NCBI GenBank assembly: GCA_020636255.1
Contig: JACJYE010000003.1
Span: 372,001 to 436,000, forward strand
Length of the DNA stretch: 64,000 nucleotides
Direction of reading: 5' to 3'
DNA from: Lewinellaceae bacterium
GTDB taxonomy: Bacteria > Bacteroidota > Bacteroidia > Chitinophagales > Saprospiraceae
Positions 26,135 through 34,181 of this stretch are shown here, in pieces. Under the pieces are notes generated by a model. It saw only the letters and a list, made by a program, of their open reading frames with translations, made no database searches and was not told the origin of the DNA. The position numbers were made by a program, and so were the translations under genes. Position 1 is the first letter of the stretch. The number at the start of each line of letters is the position of its first letter.

Positions 26135-28375
26135 TTACTCCGCCTTCACAAAGCGCAGCACCTGCGGCGCCTGCCCTTCTTCCAGCACTTCCATGAAGTA
26201 CAGGCCCGGGCGCAGCTGGCTGACGTCCCAGCCCAGGCGCTCCAGGGGCTCGTCCAGCTGGCGCGTTTCGAGGATCTGCCCCAGCTCGTTGCGCAGCCGT
26301 ACCGTACCTCCAATCTTCTGATTGGAGTAGGTTGCTTCTCCGAGCAGAAGCTCGGAGCTACTGGTACGGGTTAGCGTCACCACATCCCGCGCAGGGTTCG
26401 GGTACAGGCTGATGTTGCGCGCTATGCCCCCATTGTCCACTTCCGTAGCAGGCAACTGCACGATACCAGGCCCCTCTTCTTCTTCCCCGCAATTCACATC
26501 GCCGAATACTGCCGTGGCTACCGAGCCCGGGATGTTGCTGAAGGCTGTCAGGCCGATGTCCAGACAGTCGCTCATCGGCACCTGCTGGGCCGTGACGAAG
26601 GTGTAGGTGATACCGTCGTGCGAGGCGAAGCCATAGAACCAGTTGCCCTGCCGCACCAGCCGCAGCCAGTAGGGCAATGGCTTGTTATAAAAGCCTACCG
26701 ATTTGCTGACGCCCGTTAGTACGCGCGCTTCCCAGCGCACCAGGTTGGACAGGTTGGTGTACATGCCCACCATCTTGCTGCCCGCTGCATCGCTCTCCCG
26801 CACCATCAGGCCCGCATATCCGTTGGGCGTGATGCTTATGATATGCGCCGTGAGCTCGAAGTCGCCGCACATCTCCTTCTCGATGAAGGCCATATTGTCG
26901 CTGCCCAGCCCGTTGTTGTTGGCGCCGGCATTGATGGTGAATTCGTATTCGCAGGGGTGGTAGGAATAGCTATTGCCAGGGCCGGCGTTGCCGATGTTGT
27001 CATCATCCCAGGGTTCGGGAAGGCCCGTGCCGGCAGCTACCGTGATCATGGCCGTACAGCTGGCCGGGTTTTCCGATTCGTCTTCTACATTCACCGTGAC
27101 GGAGCGCGTACTGCCCAGGTCGAAACAAGTCAAAAAGGAAGGGCTGAAGCTCGTAACAGACACTTCTCCGCAGTTGTCTGACGAAAGGCCCATGTCCAGC
27201 ACGTCTTCATCCTGCAGGATGTAATAACCGTAGGGGTTGAGGTACACCGTAGTGGTTTTGCACACCGGGTTGGGCGCCGTTACGTCCACATGCGGGACGA
27301 TATAGGTGCAGGAACTGCTGTTCGATGATGCATCGGTTGCTGTGACGGTCACGATAACGTCCTGCACGCCGGTGATCACGGTACCTGATGCTGGGCTCTG
27401 CGTTATTGCCGGGTTCTCATCGCAGTTGTCGTCGACGGACACATAGGGCGTATAATCCGGCAAGGTATTGCTGCAGTTATTCGGGCCCAGTACGGCAGGG
27501 CTGATGGTGCCCGGGCAGGAGATGCCGGGCGCTTCCGTATCGTTGGCGCAGGGGTCGGCTGCTTCGCCGCATCCGATATTGATGTCATCGTATTTCGCTG
27601 TAGAAATAGAAGACAGATTATAGAGGTATACTCTGGAGACACTGGTTGAGGCCTGGCTTCGGAAGGGGAAATTCGATTGGATCAGGTTACCGTTTATGTA
27701 AATATCAAAGTTTTTATTCGTCCAGTCGATATCCCTGATCTCGACGAAATACCAGTTGTTGATGCTTGCCGGGATAAGAATATCGTTTGAGCCGTTTGCG
27801 TAAAAACGGAACCCATTTTGATAATAGTAGTAATAAAACCACAGTATGCCAAAGTTACTGGGCGTATTCTCGTCCCCGATTACCACATAGGCGCCAGCAT
27901 AATCACCCGACTTTGGCTGAACCCACCACGACATCTCAGCTGGCTGAGCAGGGGCAAAGGAACCCAGAAGCCCCTCGTAATGGCTTGAACCCCCTGTCTG
28001 CGTGAGGCTGTAATTCCCAACAGCGGGATCCACCATATCGACAGACCGGGTGTAGCTTCCTCCGGCATGCACCCAAGTTGGCGAGTAGCTGCCGGATTCG
28101 AAGCCATCATACAAAGCGGGCGTGCAAGGATCCGGGTCTCTGCCTTCCCCCCTCGACGGCCGTGCCGAGGGAATGGGCGCCAGGCGTTTAGTAGTGATGG
28201 CCTCAGCAGCCGGGCGAGTTCTGATATCAAGGCCATTCGCATCCAGCCAATAGCCGCTTTCTGAGCTCAGGTTTTGGCCGGAGGGGTTTGCGCTGCCGCC
28301 GTTTTGCGGCAGGGATTGCCCGAAGGATGGAGCAATAACTAATAAAAAAATAGTTGTGAGAAAAGAAAGTCTCAT
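26135..28375 (-). CDS. HYR-domain T9SS surface protein 3
   Basis: An intact 746-residue exported protein. Signal peptide MRLSFLTTIFLLVIAPSFGQ; a concanavalin/LamG-like domain at about 85-270 (LYDGFESGSYSPTW, ending in KYDDINIGCGEA); one HYR unit (APGISCPGTISPAVLG to SCTYIVPHV); a diverged HYR-like unit (APNPVCKTTTVYLNPYG); a second concanavalin-like DUF1349-type domain (WDDDNIGNAGPGNSYSY to AVFGDVNCG); and a T9SS sorting domain (ISLYPNPARDVVTLT to VLRFVKAE). The last ~480 residues are almost identical at the base level to the gene at 28770. The sorting domain includes a translated palindromic element. Ligand unknown; adhesion or glycan binding is plausible from the lectin-like folds. Confidence 0.88.
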   Translation of the reverse strand: MRLSFLTTIFLLVIAPSFGQSLPQNGGSANPSGQNLSSESGYWLDANGLDIRTRPAAEAITTKRLAPIPSARPSRGEGRDPDPCTPALYDGFESGSYSPTWVHAGGSYTRSVDMVDPAVGNYSLTQTGGSSHYEGLLGSFAPAQPAEMSWWVQPKSGDYAGAYVVIGDENTPSNFGILWFYYYYYQNGFRFYANGSNDILIPASINNWYFVEIRDIDWTNKNFDIYINGNLIQSNFPFRSQASTSVSRVYLYNLSSISTAKYDDINIGCGEAADPCANDTEAPGISCPGTISPAVLGPNNCSNTLPDYTPYVSVDDNCDENPAITQSPASGTVITGVQDVIVTVTATDASSNSSSCTYIVPHVDVTAPNPVCKTTTVYLNPYGYYILQDEDVLDMGLSSDNCGEVSVTSFSPSFLTCFDLGSTRSVTVNVEDESENPASCTAMITVAAGTGLPEPWDDDNIGNAGPGNSYSYHPCEYEFTINAGANNNGLGSDNMAFIEKEMCGDFELTAHIISITPNGYAGLMVRESDAAGSKMVGMYTNLSNLVRWEARVLTGVSKSVGFYNKPLPYWLRLVRQGNWFYGFASHDGITYTFVTAQQVPMSDCLDIGLTAFSNIPGSVATAVFGDVNCGEEEEGPGIVQLPATEVDNGGIARNISLYPNPARDVVTLTRTSSSELLLGEATYSNQKIGGTVRLRNELGQILETRQLDEPLERLGWDVSQLRPGLYFMEVLEEGQAPQVLRFVKAE
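26302..26369. repeat. Palindromic element inside the sorting domain, copy 3
   Basis: Hairpins CTCCAATC-ttct-GATTGGAG and CTCCGAGC-agaa-GCTCGGAG between CCGTACC and GGTACGG ends. Encodes the segment SSSELLLGEATYSNQKIGGT. Confidence 0.75.
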
Positions 28376-28769
28376 AAATACCTGGTTTTAAGGTTTTTAA
28401 ATAAGAAAAGAATGTTTCTGAGGGGGCGTGAAATATCTGATGTGTTTTTGGGAATGAGGGGAATTGCCGTAATGCATTCGGGGGGGGGGAGGATTCAGCA
28501 AAATAATACGGTTCAAGGGACAATGTGCAACTCAATACGGAAAAATAAGCCAGGGGTTTCAAAAAATATGTTCTTTTTCAATGGGTTCAAATTTGGAAAG
28601 CCGGGCTAATAACGCAACAGCGCCACCCCCGGAAACCCCAGAGGTGGCGCTGTTTTTAGGTTGAGAGGGGTTAGAAAGTTTAGGGGGTTAAGAGGGTTGA
28701 GTACGAAAGGCTCAACTTTTTCACCCCTCTCAACCTCCTCAACTTCCTGAACTTCTCAACTCTTATATT
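28376..28769. other. Intergenic region between surface proteins 3 and 4
   Basis: 393 bases. It holds a G10 tract at 28480-28489 (107 bases before the start of gene 3), the terminator at 28617-28656 and, at 28660-28760, an imperfect inverted repeat made of short GTTGAG-like repeats (TTGAGAGGGGTT and CACCCCTCTCAACC). No gene seen. Confidence 0.55.
28617..28656. terminator. Terminator hairpin after surface protein 4
   Basis: ACAGCGCCACC and GGTGGCGCTGT form an 11-bp stem followed by TTTTT on the plus strand. It resembles the stem at 14175 with a compensated change. It is about 115 bases beyond the stop at 28770. Confidence 0.6.
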
Positions 28770-30986
28770 CTACTCCGCCTTCACAAAGCGCAGCACCTGC
28801 GGCGCCTGCCCTTCTTCCAGCACTTCCATGAAGTACAGGCCCGGGCGCAGCTGGCTGATGTCCCACTCCAGGCGCTCCAGGGGTTCGTCCAGCTGGCGCT
28901 CTTCGATGAGTTGCCCCAGCTCGTTGCGCAGCCGTACCGTACCTCCAATCTTCTGATTGGAGTAGGTTGCTTCTCCGAGCAGAAGCTCGGAGCTACTGGT
29001 ACGGGTTAGCGTCACCACATCCCGCGCAGGGTTCGGGTACAGGCTGATGTTGCGCGCTATGCCCCCATTGTCCACTTCCGTAGCAGGCAACTGCACGATA
29101 CCAGGCCCCTCTTCTTCTTCCCCGCAATTCACATCGCCGAATACTGCCGTGGCTACCGAGCCCGGGATGTTGCTGAAGGCTGTCAGGCCGATGTCCAGGC
29201 AGTCGCTCATCGGCACCTGCTGGGCCGTGACGAAGGTGTAGGTGATACCGTCGTGCGAGGCGAAGCCATAGAACCAGTTGCCCTGCCGCACCAGCCGCAG
29301 CCAGTAGGGCAATGGCTTGTTATAAAAGCCTACCGATTTGCTGACGCCCGTTAGTACGCGCGCTTCCCAGCGCACCAGGTTGGACAGGTTGGTGTACATG
29401 CCCACCATCTTGCTGCCCGCTGCATCGCTCTCCCGCACCATCAGGCCCGCATATCCGTTGGGCGTGATGCTTATGATATGCGCCGTGAGCTCGAAGTCGC
29501 CGCACATCTCCTTCTCGATGAAGGCCATATTGTCGCTGCCCAGCCCGTTGTTGTTGGCGCCGGCATTGATGGTGAATTCGTATTCGCAGGGGTGGTAGGA
29601 ATAGCTATTGCCAGGGCCGGCGTTGCCGATGTTGTCATCATCCCAGGGTTCGGGAAGGCCCGTGCCGGCAGCTACCGTGATCATGGCCGTACAGCTGGCC
29701 GGGTTTTCCGATTCGTCTTCTACATTCACCGTGACGGAGCGCGTACTGCCCAGGTCGAAACAAGTCAAAAAGGAAGGGCTGAAGCTCGTAACAGACACTT
29801 CTCCGCAGTTGTCTGACGAAAGGCCCATGTCCAGCACGTCTTCATCCTGCAGGATGTAATAACCGTAAGGGTTGAGGTACACCGTAGTGGTTTTGCACAC
29901 CGGGTTGGGCGCCGTTACGTCCACATGCGGGACGGTATAGGTGCAGGAACTGCTGTTCGATGATGCATCGGTTGCTGTGACGGTCACGATAACGTCCTGC
30001 ACGCCGGTGATCACGGTACCTGATGCTGGGCTCTGCGTTATTGCCGGGTTCTCATCGCAGTTGTCGTCGACGGACACATAGGGCGTATAATCCGGCAAGG
30101 TATTGCTGCAGTTATTCGGGCCCAGTACGGCAGGGCTGATGGTGCCCGGGCAGGAGATGCCGGGCGCTTCTGTATCGTTGGCGCAGGGGTCGGCTGCTTC
30201 GCCGCAGCCGATCTTAATGTCATCGTATTTTGTCGTTGCGTTTAACGTCAGGTTATAGAGGTATACTCTGGAGACGCTGGTTGACGCCTGGCTGCGGAAA
30301 GGGAAATCCGCCTGGACCAGGTTGCCGTTTATATAAACGTCAAAGCTTTTATTGTCCCAATCAATATTCTTAAGCTCTATAAAATACCAGATATTGACCG
30401 TGGCGGGAAAATTAATAACAGCAGCAGAACTCGAAAAAAACCTCAGGTTGTTGGCGCTGGAATAATAACAGAAAACGATACCCAGGTTACTGGGTGTGTT
30501 TTCATCGCCGATGACACAATAGGCATGTGTTGTAGTATAGTTTGTTGGCCGAACCCACCATGATATTTCACTGGGCTGAGCAGGAGCAAAAGTAGCCAGA
30601 AGCCCCGAGATGTGGCCAGAAGAGCCGGTTTGGGTGAGGCTGTAATTGCCAACAGCGGGGGTCACCATATCCACGGATCTGGTGTAGCTTCCTCCAGCGT
30701 CTACCCAGGTGGGGGAATAAGACCCGGATTCAAAGCCATCATAGAAGCTGAGTGTACAGGGGTCAGGGTCTCTGCCTTCCCCTCCGGCAGGCCGGCCAGG
30801 GTGAACGGGGGGCGCAGCTTCAACAGCACTGGCCGGCGCAGCTTCGCCTACCCAAACCGTCGCGTCGGGGCCCAGCCAATAGCCTGTACTTTGTTTGTTT
30901 TGTTGTGGCGCCTGGGCCTGCCCAAATGAAAAAGTAACTGCCCACAGAAGGGAAAGTGTAAGTAATCCTAATCTCATAACGGTCAA
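28770..30986 (-). CDS. HYR-domain T9SS surface protein 4
   Basis: A 738-residue paralogue of the preceding gene with the same architecture: signal peptide (MRLGLLTLSLLWAVTFSFGQ after a short MTV extension), lectin-like concanavalin domain (YDGFESGSYSPTWVDAGGSY to KYDDIKIGCGEA), HYR unit, diverged HYR-like unit, DUF1349-type domain and T9SS sorting domain. The N-terminal 250 residues are clearly diverged from gene 3 (for example KNIDWDNKSFDVYING against RDIDWTNKNFDIYING), whereas from about residue 255 on the bases are nearly identical. That contrast suggests gene conversion or a recent duplication of the 3' part. It carries the same palindromic element in the sorting domain (28937-29004). Confidence 0.88.
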   Translation of the reverse strand: MTVMRLGLLTLSLLWAVTFSFGQAQAPQQNKQSTGYWLGPDATVWVGEAAPASAVEAAPPVHPGRPAGGEGRDPDPCTLSFYDGFESGSYSPTWVDAGGSYTRSVDMVTPAVGNYSLTQTGSSGHISGLLATFAPAQPSEISWWVRPTNYTTTHAYCVIGDENTPSNLGIVFCYYSSANNLRFFSSSAAVINFPATVNIWYFIELKNIDWDNKSFDVYINGNLVQADFPFRSQASTSVSRVYLYNLTLNATTKYDDIKIGCGEAADPCANDTEAPGISCPGTISPAVLGPNNCSNTLPDYTPYVSVDDNCDENPAITQSPASGTVITGVQDVIVTVTATDASSNSSSCTYTVPHVDVTAPNPVCKTTTVYLNPYGYYILQDEDVLDMGLSSDNCGEVSVTSFSPSFLTCFDLGSTRSVTVNVEDESENPASCTAMITVAAGTGLPEPWDDDNIGNAGPGNSYSYHPCEYEFTINAGANNNGLGSDNMAFIEKEMCGDFELTAHIISITPNGYAGLMVRESDAAGSKMVGMYTNLSNLVRWEARVLTGVSKSVGFYNKPLPYWLRLVRQGNWFYGFASHDGITYTFVTAQQVPMSDCLDIGLTAFSNIPGSVATAVFGDVNCGEEEEGPGIVQLPATEVDNGGIARNISLYPNPARDVVTLTRTSSSELLLGEATYSNQKIGGTVRLRNELGQLIEERQLDEPLERLEWDISQLRPGLYFMEVLEEGQAPQVLRFVKAE
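28937..29004. repeat. Palindromic element inside the sorting domain, copy 4
   Basis: Same sequence and frame as copy 3: CTCCAATC-ttct-GATTGGAG and CTCCGAGC-agaa-GCTCGGAG between CCGTACC and GGTACGG. Confidence 0.75.
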
Positions 30987-31354
30987 TTTTCATTGTTAAT
31001 AAAAACATAGGACCTGCATGCAGCAGCCTAACAGCGGAGCCGTATGAGCTATAGCCACATTACATAAGCCTTCAGTATCTTTTCCAGTTTTCTAAATAAA
31101 GGGGGGAATTGAATCTGCTCGTTTTCGGGAACAAGGGGATCAAAAAGAAGGTATCTACTGGCCCTTCAGGCTCAAAGAGGCCAGGCAGCAGAAACGATGA
31201 ACTCTGCAATATTACGGAAAAATCATGCCAGGGTTTCAATATGCGCGGTAAAATATTACAGGCTTCGATACTACGTAACGAGGACGGCTCAAAACGACAA
31301 CAGCCGTCCAGCTGGCGCGTTTCGATGAGTTGCCCCAGCTCGTTGCGCAGCCGA
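30987..31354. other. Intergenic remnant of a fifth surface-protein gene
   Basis: Contains the G6/hairpin block at 31102-31139, the block shared with 25958-26059 (31208-31305) and then, directly joined to the left arm of the terminator (ACGACAACAGCC at 31294-31305), about 50 bases of the T9SS sorting-domain coding sequence (GTCCAGCTGGCGCGTTTCGA onward). The right arm of the terminator and the last ~100 coding bases are missing, so this is a deletion scar. Confidence 0.6.
31102..31139 (-). promoter_or_regulatory. G6 tract plus partial hairpin upstream of surface protein 4
   Basis: Six G, AATTGAAT, then CTGCTC-gttttcgg-GAACAAG, about 116 bases before the start at 30986. Homologous to the blocks at 20094 and 25805. 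Confidence 0.45.
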
Positions 31355-31737
31355 ACCGTACCTCCAATCTTCTGATTGGAGTAGGTTGCTTCTCCAACCG
31401 GAAGTGCCTGTCCCGGCTGGCCGGGATTGGAGGTACGGGTACGGGTTGCTTCTCCAACCCGAAGGTTGGAGGTACGGGTTGCTTCTCCAACCCGAAGGTT
31501 GGAGGTACGGGTTGCTTCTCCAACCCGAAGGTTGGAGGTACGGGTTGCTTCTCCAACCCGAAGTGCCTGTCCCGGCTGGCCGGGATTGGAGGTACGGGTT
31601 GCTTCTCCAACCCGAAGTGCCTGTCCCGGCTGGCCGGGATTGGAGGTACGGGTTGCTTCTCCAACCCGAAGGTTGGAGGTACGGGTTGCTTCTCCAACCG
31701 GAAGTGCCTGTCCCGGCTGGCCGGGATTGGAGGTACG
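31355..31737. repeat. Tandem array of palindromic elements
   Basis: A leading hairpin (CTCCAATC-ttct-GATTGGAG) is followed by seven head-to-tail units that start GGTTGCTTCTCCAACC and end GGAGGTACG. Order: long (60), three short (33 each, from 31444), two long (54 each), one short, one long. Short units fold as CTCCAACC-cgaa-GGTTGGAG; long units contain TCCCGG-ctgg-CCGGGA. There are no unique spacers, so it is not CRISPR. The array ends three bases before the stop codon of the LOG gene (31741). Confidence 0.9.
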
Positions 31738-31740
31738 GGT

Positions 31741-32457
31741 TTACAGCTGATAGTTCGGGCTGAGCTGGTCGCCCTTCTCGGCGTAGAATTCGTTGATGAT
31801 GCGCACCACTTCCTCGGGGCTGTCGGTGATCGGCATGAGGTCGAGGTCTTCGACGTTGATATTGTTATTTTGCTCCAGCATGGCCAGTTTGATCCATTCC
31901 TTGAGGCCGCTCCAGAATTCGGAGCCGACCAGGACGACCGGCACCTTGGTGATCTTTTTGGTCTGCACCAGGGTCAGGGTCTCGAACAGTTCGTCCATGG
32001 TGCCATAACCGCCGGGCAGGGCCACGAAGGCCTGGGCGTATTTGACGAACATGACTTTACGCACGAAAAAGTAGCGGAAGCTGAGGTTGGCATCGGCGTC
32101 GATGTATTTGTTGAAGCCCTGCTCGAAGGGCAGGTCGATGTTGAGGCCTACGGAGCGGCCGCCATACAGGTGGGCGCCTTTGTTGCCGGCTTCCATGATG
32201 CCGGGGCCGCCGCCGGTGATGACGCCGTACCCCGCTTCGGTGAGCAGGCGTGCGATATCTACTGCTTTTTTATAATAAGGGCTGTCGGGTTGGGTGCGGG
32301 CCGAGCCGAAAATGGATACGCAGGGCCCCATTTCATTCAGCGTTTCAAAGCCTTCCACCAATTCGGAAATCACTTTGAACATCGTCCAGGAATTCTCTCC
32401 TTTTACCTGCCTGCCCCACGACTTCATCTGCTGTTTTTGAACATTCTCTTGTACCAT
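31741..32457 (-). CDS. LOG-family (TIGR00730) Rossmann-fold protein
   Basis: A 238-residue protein from the ATG at 32457 (MVQENVQKQQMKSWG); the frame extends to 32517 but the upstream part is unlikely to be coding. It has the lysine-decarboxylase-like fold of LOG proteins: CVSIFGSARTQPDSPYY, GGGPGIMEAGNKGA and the signature PGGYGTMDELFETLTLVQ. Family members hydrolyse nucleoside 5'-monophosphates to the base and ribose 5-phosphate (cytokinin riboside monophosphate in plants; purine nucleotides such as AMP in bacteria). Cytoplasmic. The stop codon is directly next to a palindromic repeat array. No cytokinin-related genes nearby. Confidence 0.9.
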   Translation of the reverse strand: MVQENVQKQQMKSWGRQVKGENSWTMFKVISELVEGFETLNEMGPCVSIFGSARTQPDSPYYKKAVDIARLLTEAGYGVITGGGPGIMEAGNKGAHLYGGRSVGLNIDLPFEQGFNKYIDADANLSFRYFFVRKVMFVKYAQAFVALPGGYGTMDELFETLTLVQTKKITKVPVVLVGSEFWSGLKEWIKLAMLEQNNNINVEDLDLMPITDSPEEVVRIINEFYAEKGDQLSPNYQL

Positions 32458-32542
32458 AACTGTGGTTTTGATCAATTGGTTGTTTTTGGACCACGGGCCT
32501 GCAGCCCATGAAATCAAAAAGCCTTTTGAGGGGGTTATCCTC

Positions 32543-32602
32543 TTGTTACGGGCCAGAGGCCCGTGTTCCTATGCATACTGCGGGCCAGAGGCCCGCGTTC
32601 CA
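32543..32602. repeat. Two GGGCC-GGCCC hairpin repeats
   Basis: ACGGGCC-aga-GGCCCGT and GCGGGCC-aga-GGCCCGC, each followed by GTTCC, with a compensated terminal base pair. Related copies are at 59049-59151. Confidence 0.6.
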
Positions 32603-32606
32603 GCGC

Positions 32607-32635
32607 AAAAAAGCCTGTCGTTAGAGGACAGGCTT
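32607..32635 (-). terminator. Intrinsic terminator of the sigma-54 regulator gene
   Basis: On the minus strand AAGCCTGTC, a short loop and GACAGGCTT are followed by TTTT. It lies about 30 bases past the stop at 32664. Confidence 0.75.
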
Positions 32636-32663
32636 TCCTAGTTAAATCTTTTATCCCGTTTTG

Positions 32664-33941
32664 TCAAGCTTGTATAGCCTTGTAGCTCGCAAATTCCTCT
32701 TCAATGAATTGATACAAGGCCTCCTTGTCGTCAAACTGATCGAACAGGCGCCGGAGCTGGTTGGGCGCCGCCGCCGCGTCGGGCATCACATAGCGCCTCA
32801 CATCTTCTTCGCCGATGACATTGCCACTCAGGATGATGAGGCGTTCAATAACGTTGCGCAGTTCGCGAATGTTGCCCGTCCAGTTTACCTTTTGCAGCTG
32901 GGCCAGGGCTTCTTCCGTGACCTCCTTGGGCCCGGCGCCGTATTCATTACAAATCTGAGCGATAAAATGTTTGGCGAGCATCGGTATATCCTCCTTCCTG
33001 TCGTTGAGCGCCGGCACGTTGATGATGATGACGGCCAGGCGGTGGTATAGGTCTTCGCGGAAACGCCCGGCGGCGATCTCACGCCTCAGGTCTTTGTTGG
33101 TGGCCGCCACCACGCGCACATCCACACGGATCTCCTTGTCGCCGCCGACGCGGGTGATGGTGTTCTCCTGGAGCGCGCGCAGCACCTTGGCTTGTGCGGA
33201 AAGGCTCATATCGCCGATCTCATCGAGGAAAAGGGTGCCGCCGTTGGCCTGCTCGAACTTGCCGATGCGCTGCTTAATGGCGGAGGTGAAAGCGCCTTTC
33301 TCATGGCCAAAAAGCTCGCTTTCTATCAGCTCGGATGGGATAGCGGCACAGTTGACCTCCACGATCTGCTGCCCGGCCCGGGTGCTTTGCTCGTGGAGCC
33401 AGCGGGCCACCAACTCCTTGCCTGTGCCATTGGGCCCCAGGATGAGCACGCGCGCATCAGTGGAAGCGACGCGCTCGATGGTGTCCCGCACCTGTTGGAT
33501 GCTGCCCGACTCGCCGATGATCTCCTGCACCCGGGCCCGGGCCACTTTCCGCTGCAGCACTTTCGTCTCGGTGATGAGGTTCGATTTGTCCATTGCATTG
33601 CGGATGGTGATGAGCAGGCGGTTGAGGTCGGGCGGCTTTGAGATAAAATCGAAAGCGCCCTTTTTGACGGCCTCCACGGCCGTATCGATGTTGGCATGGC
33701 CCGAGATCATGACCACCGGAGTGTCGGGCGTCAGGATCTGTATGCGCTCCAGCGCTTCCATGCCGTCCATTTTCGGCATCTTGATGTCGAGGATAATGAC
33801 GTCGTATTTCTGCTGTTTAAGCCGGGCCAGGCATTCTACGCCATCAGAAGCTTCATCCACTTCGTACTGTTCGAATTCCAGTATCTCTTTCAGCGTGCGC
33901 CTGATGTTCTGCTCGTCGTCAACGATGAGTAATTTGGCCAT
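32664..33941 (-). CDS. Sigma-54-type response regulator lacking the C-terminal DNA-binding domain
   Basis: A 425-residue NtrC-family protein. The receiver has the phosphoacceptor Asp52 (VIILDIKMPKMDG) and the Lys of ISKPP. The AAA+ domain has Walker A GPNGTGKE, the sensor/Walker B LFLDEIGDMSL and the arginine-finger region FREDLYHRL. Two departures stand out. The sigma-54-contacting loop reads GAFTSA rather than GAFTGA, and after the AAA+ domain only about 40 acidic residues remain (LRRLFDQFDDKEALYQFIEE in the middle), with no Fis-type helix-turn-helix. It may act from solution or not through sigma-54 at all. No sensor kinase gene is adjacent. The length is short of the usual ~450-480. Confidence 0.9.
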   Translation of the reverse strand: MAKLLIVDDEQNIRRTLKEILEFEQYEVDEASDGVECLARLKQQKYDVIILDIKMPKMDGMEALERIQILTPDTPVVMISGHANIDTAVEAVKKGAFDFISKPPDLNRLLITIRNAMDKSNLITETKVLQRKVARARVQEIIGESGSIQQVRDTIERVASTDARVLILGPNGTGKELVARWLHEQSTRAGQQIVEVNCAAIPSELIESELFGHEKGAFTSAIKQRIGKFEQANGGTLFLDEIGDMSLSAQAKVLRALQENTITRVGGDKEIRVDVRVVAATNKDLRREIAAGRFREDLYHRLAVIIINVPALNDRKEDIPMLAKHFIAQICNEYGAGPKEVTEEALAQLQKVNWTGNIRELRNVIERLIILSGNVIGEEDVRRYVMPDAAAAPNQLRRLFDQFDDKEALYQFIEEEFASYKAIQA

Positions 33942-33999
33942 ATCTTCGGGTATTTAATACTTACTGACAATACCCTCAATACGGAAGGCGACGCAAATT

Positions 34000-34110
34000 G
34001 TTACAGGTTGCAGGTTGCAGGGTTACAAGTTACAGGGTTGGGCCTATAGGTTCTCCCACTCACCTCGTCTCCCCCTCACCCAGTCTTCCCGGCAGGTTAC
34101 AGGTTTGCAG
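34000..34110. repeat. Short GTTACAGGTTGCAGG-type direct repeats
   Basis: Low-complexity stretch of GTTACAGG / GTTGCAGG words, with a further pair (GGTTACAGGTTTGCAGG) at 34096. No coding capacity seen. It lies between two minus-strand genes. Confidence 0.5.
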
Positions 34111-34181
34111 GTTTGCCCGGGTTTTCCGGGATAGTTCAATCAAGTGTGTCGCCACAGTTGAAATCCTGTCCGAAAAAACAG

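Noticed and set aside
31236..31697. A 153-codon minus-strand frame with repeated LEKQPVPP
   Set aside because: It is the translation of the palindromic repeat array; it has no domain and its repeats follow the DNA units, not a protein.
31384..31737. CRISPR array
   Set aside because: Units are joined directly with no unique spacers, sizes alternate between 33 and 54, and no cas genes are present.
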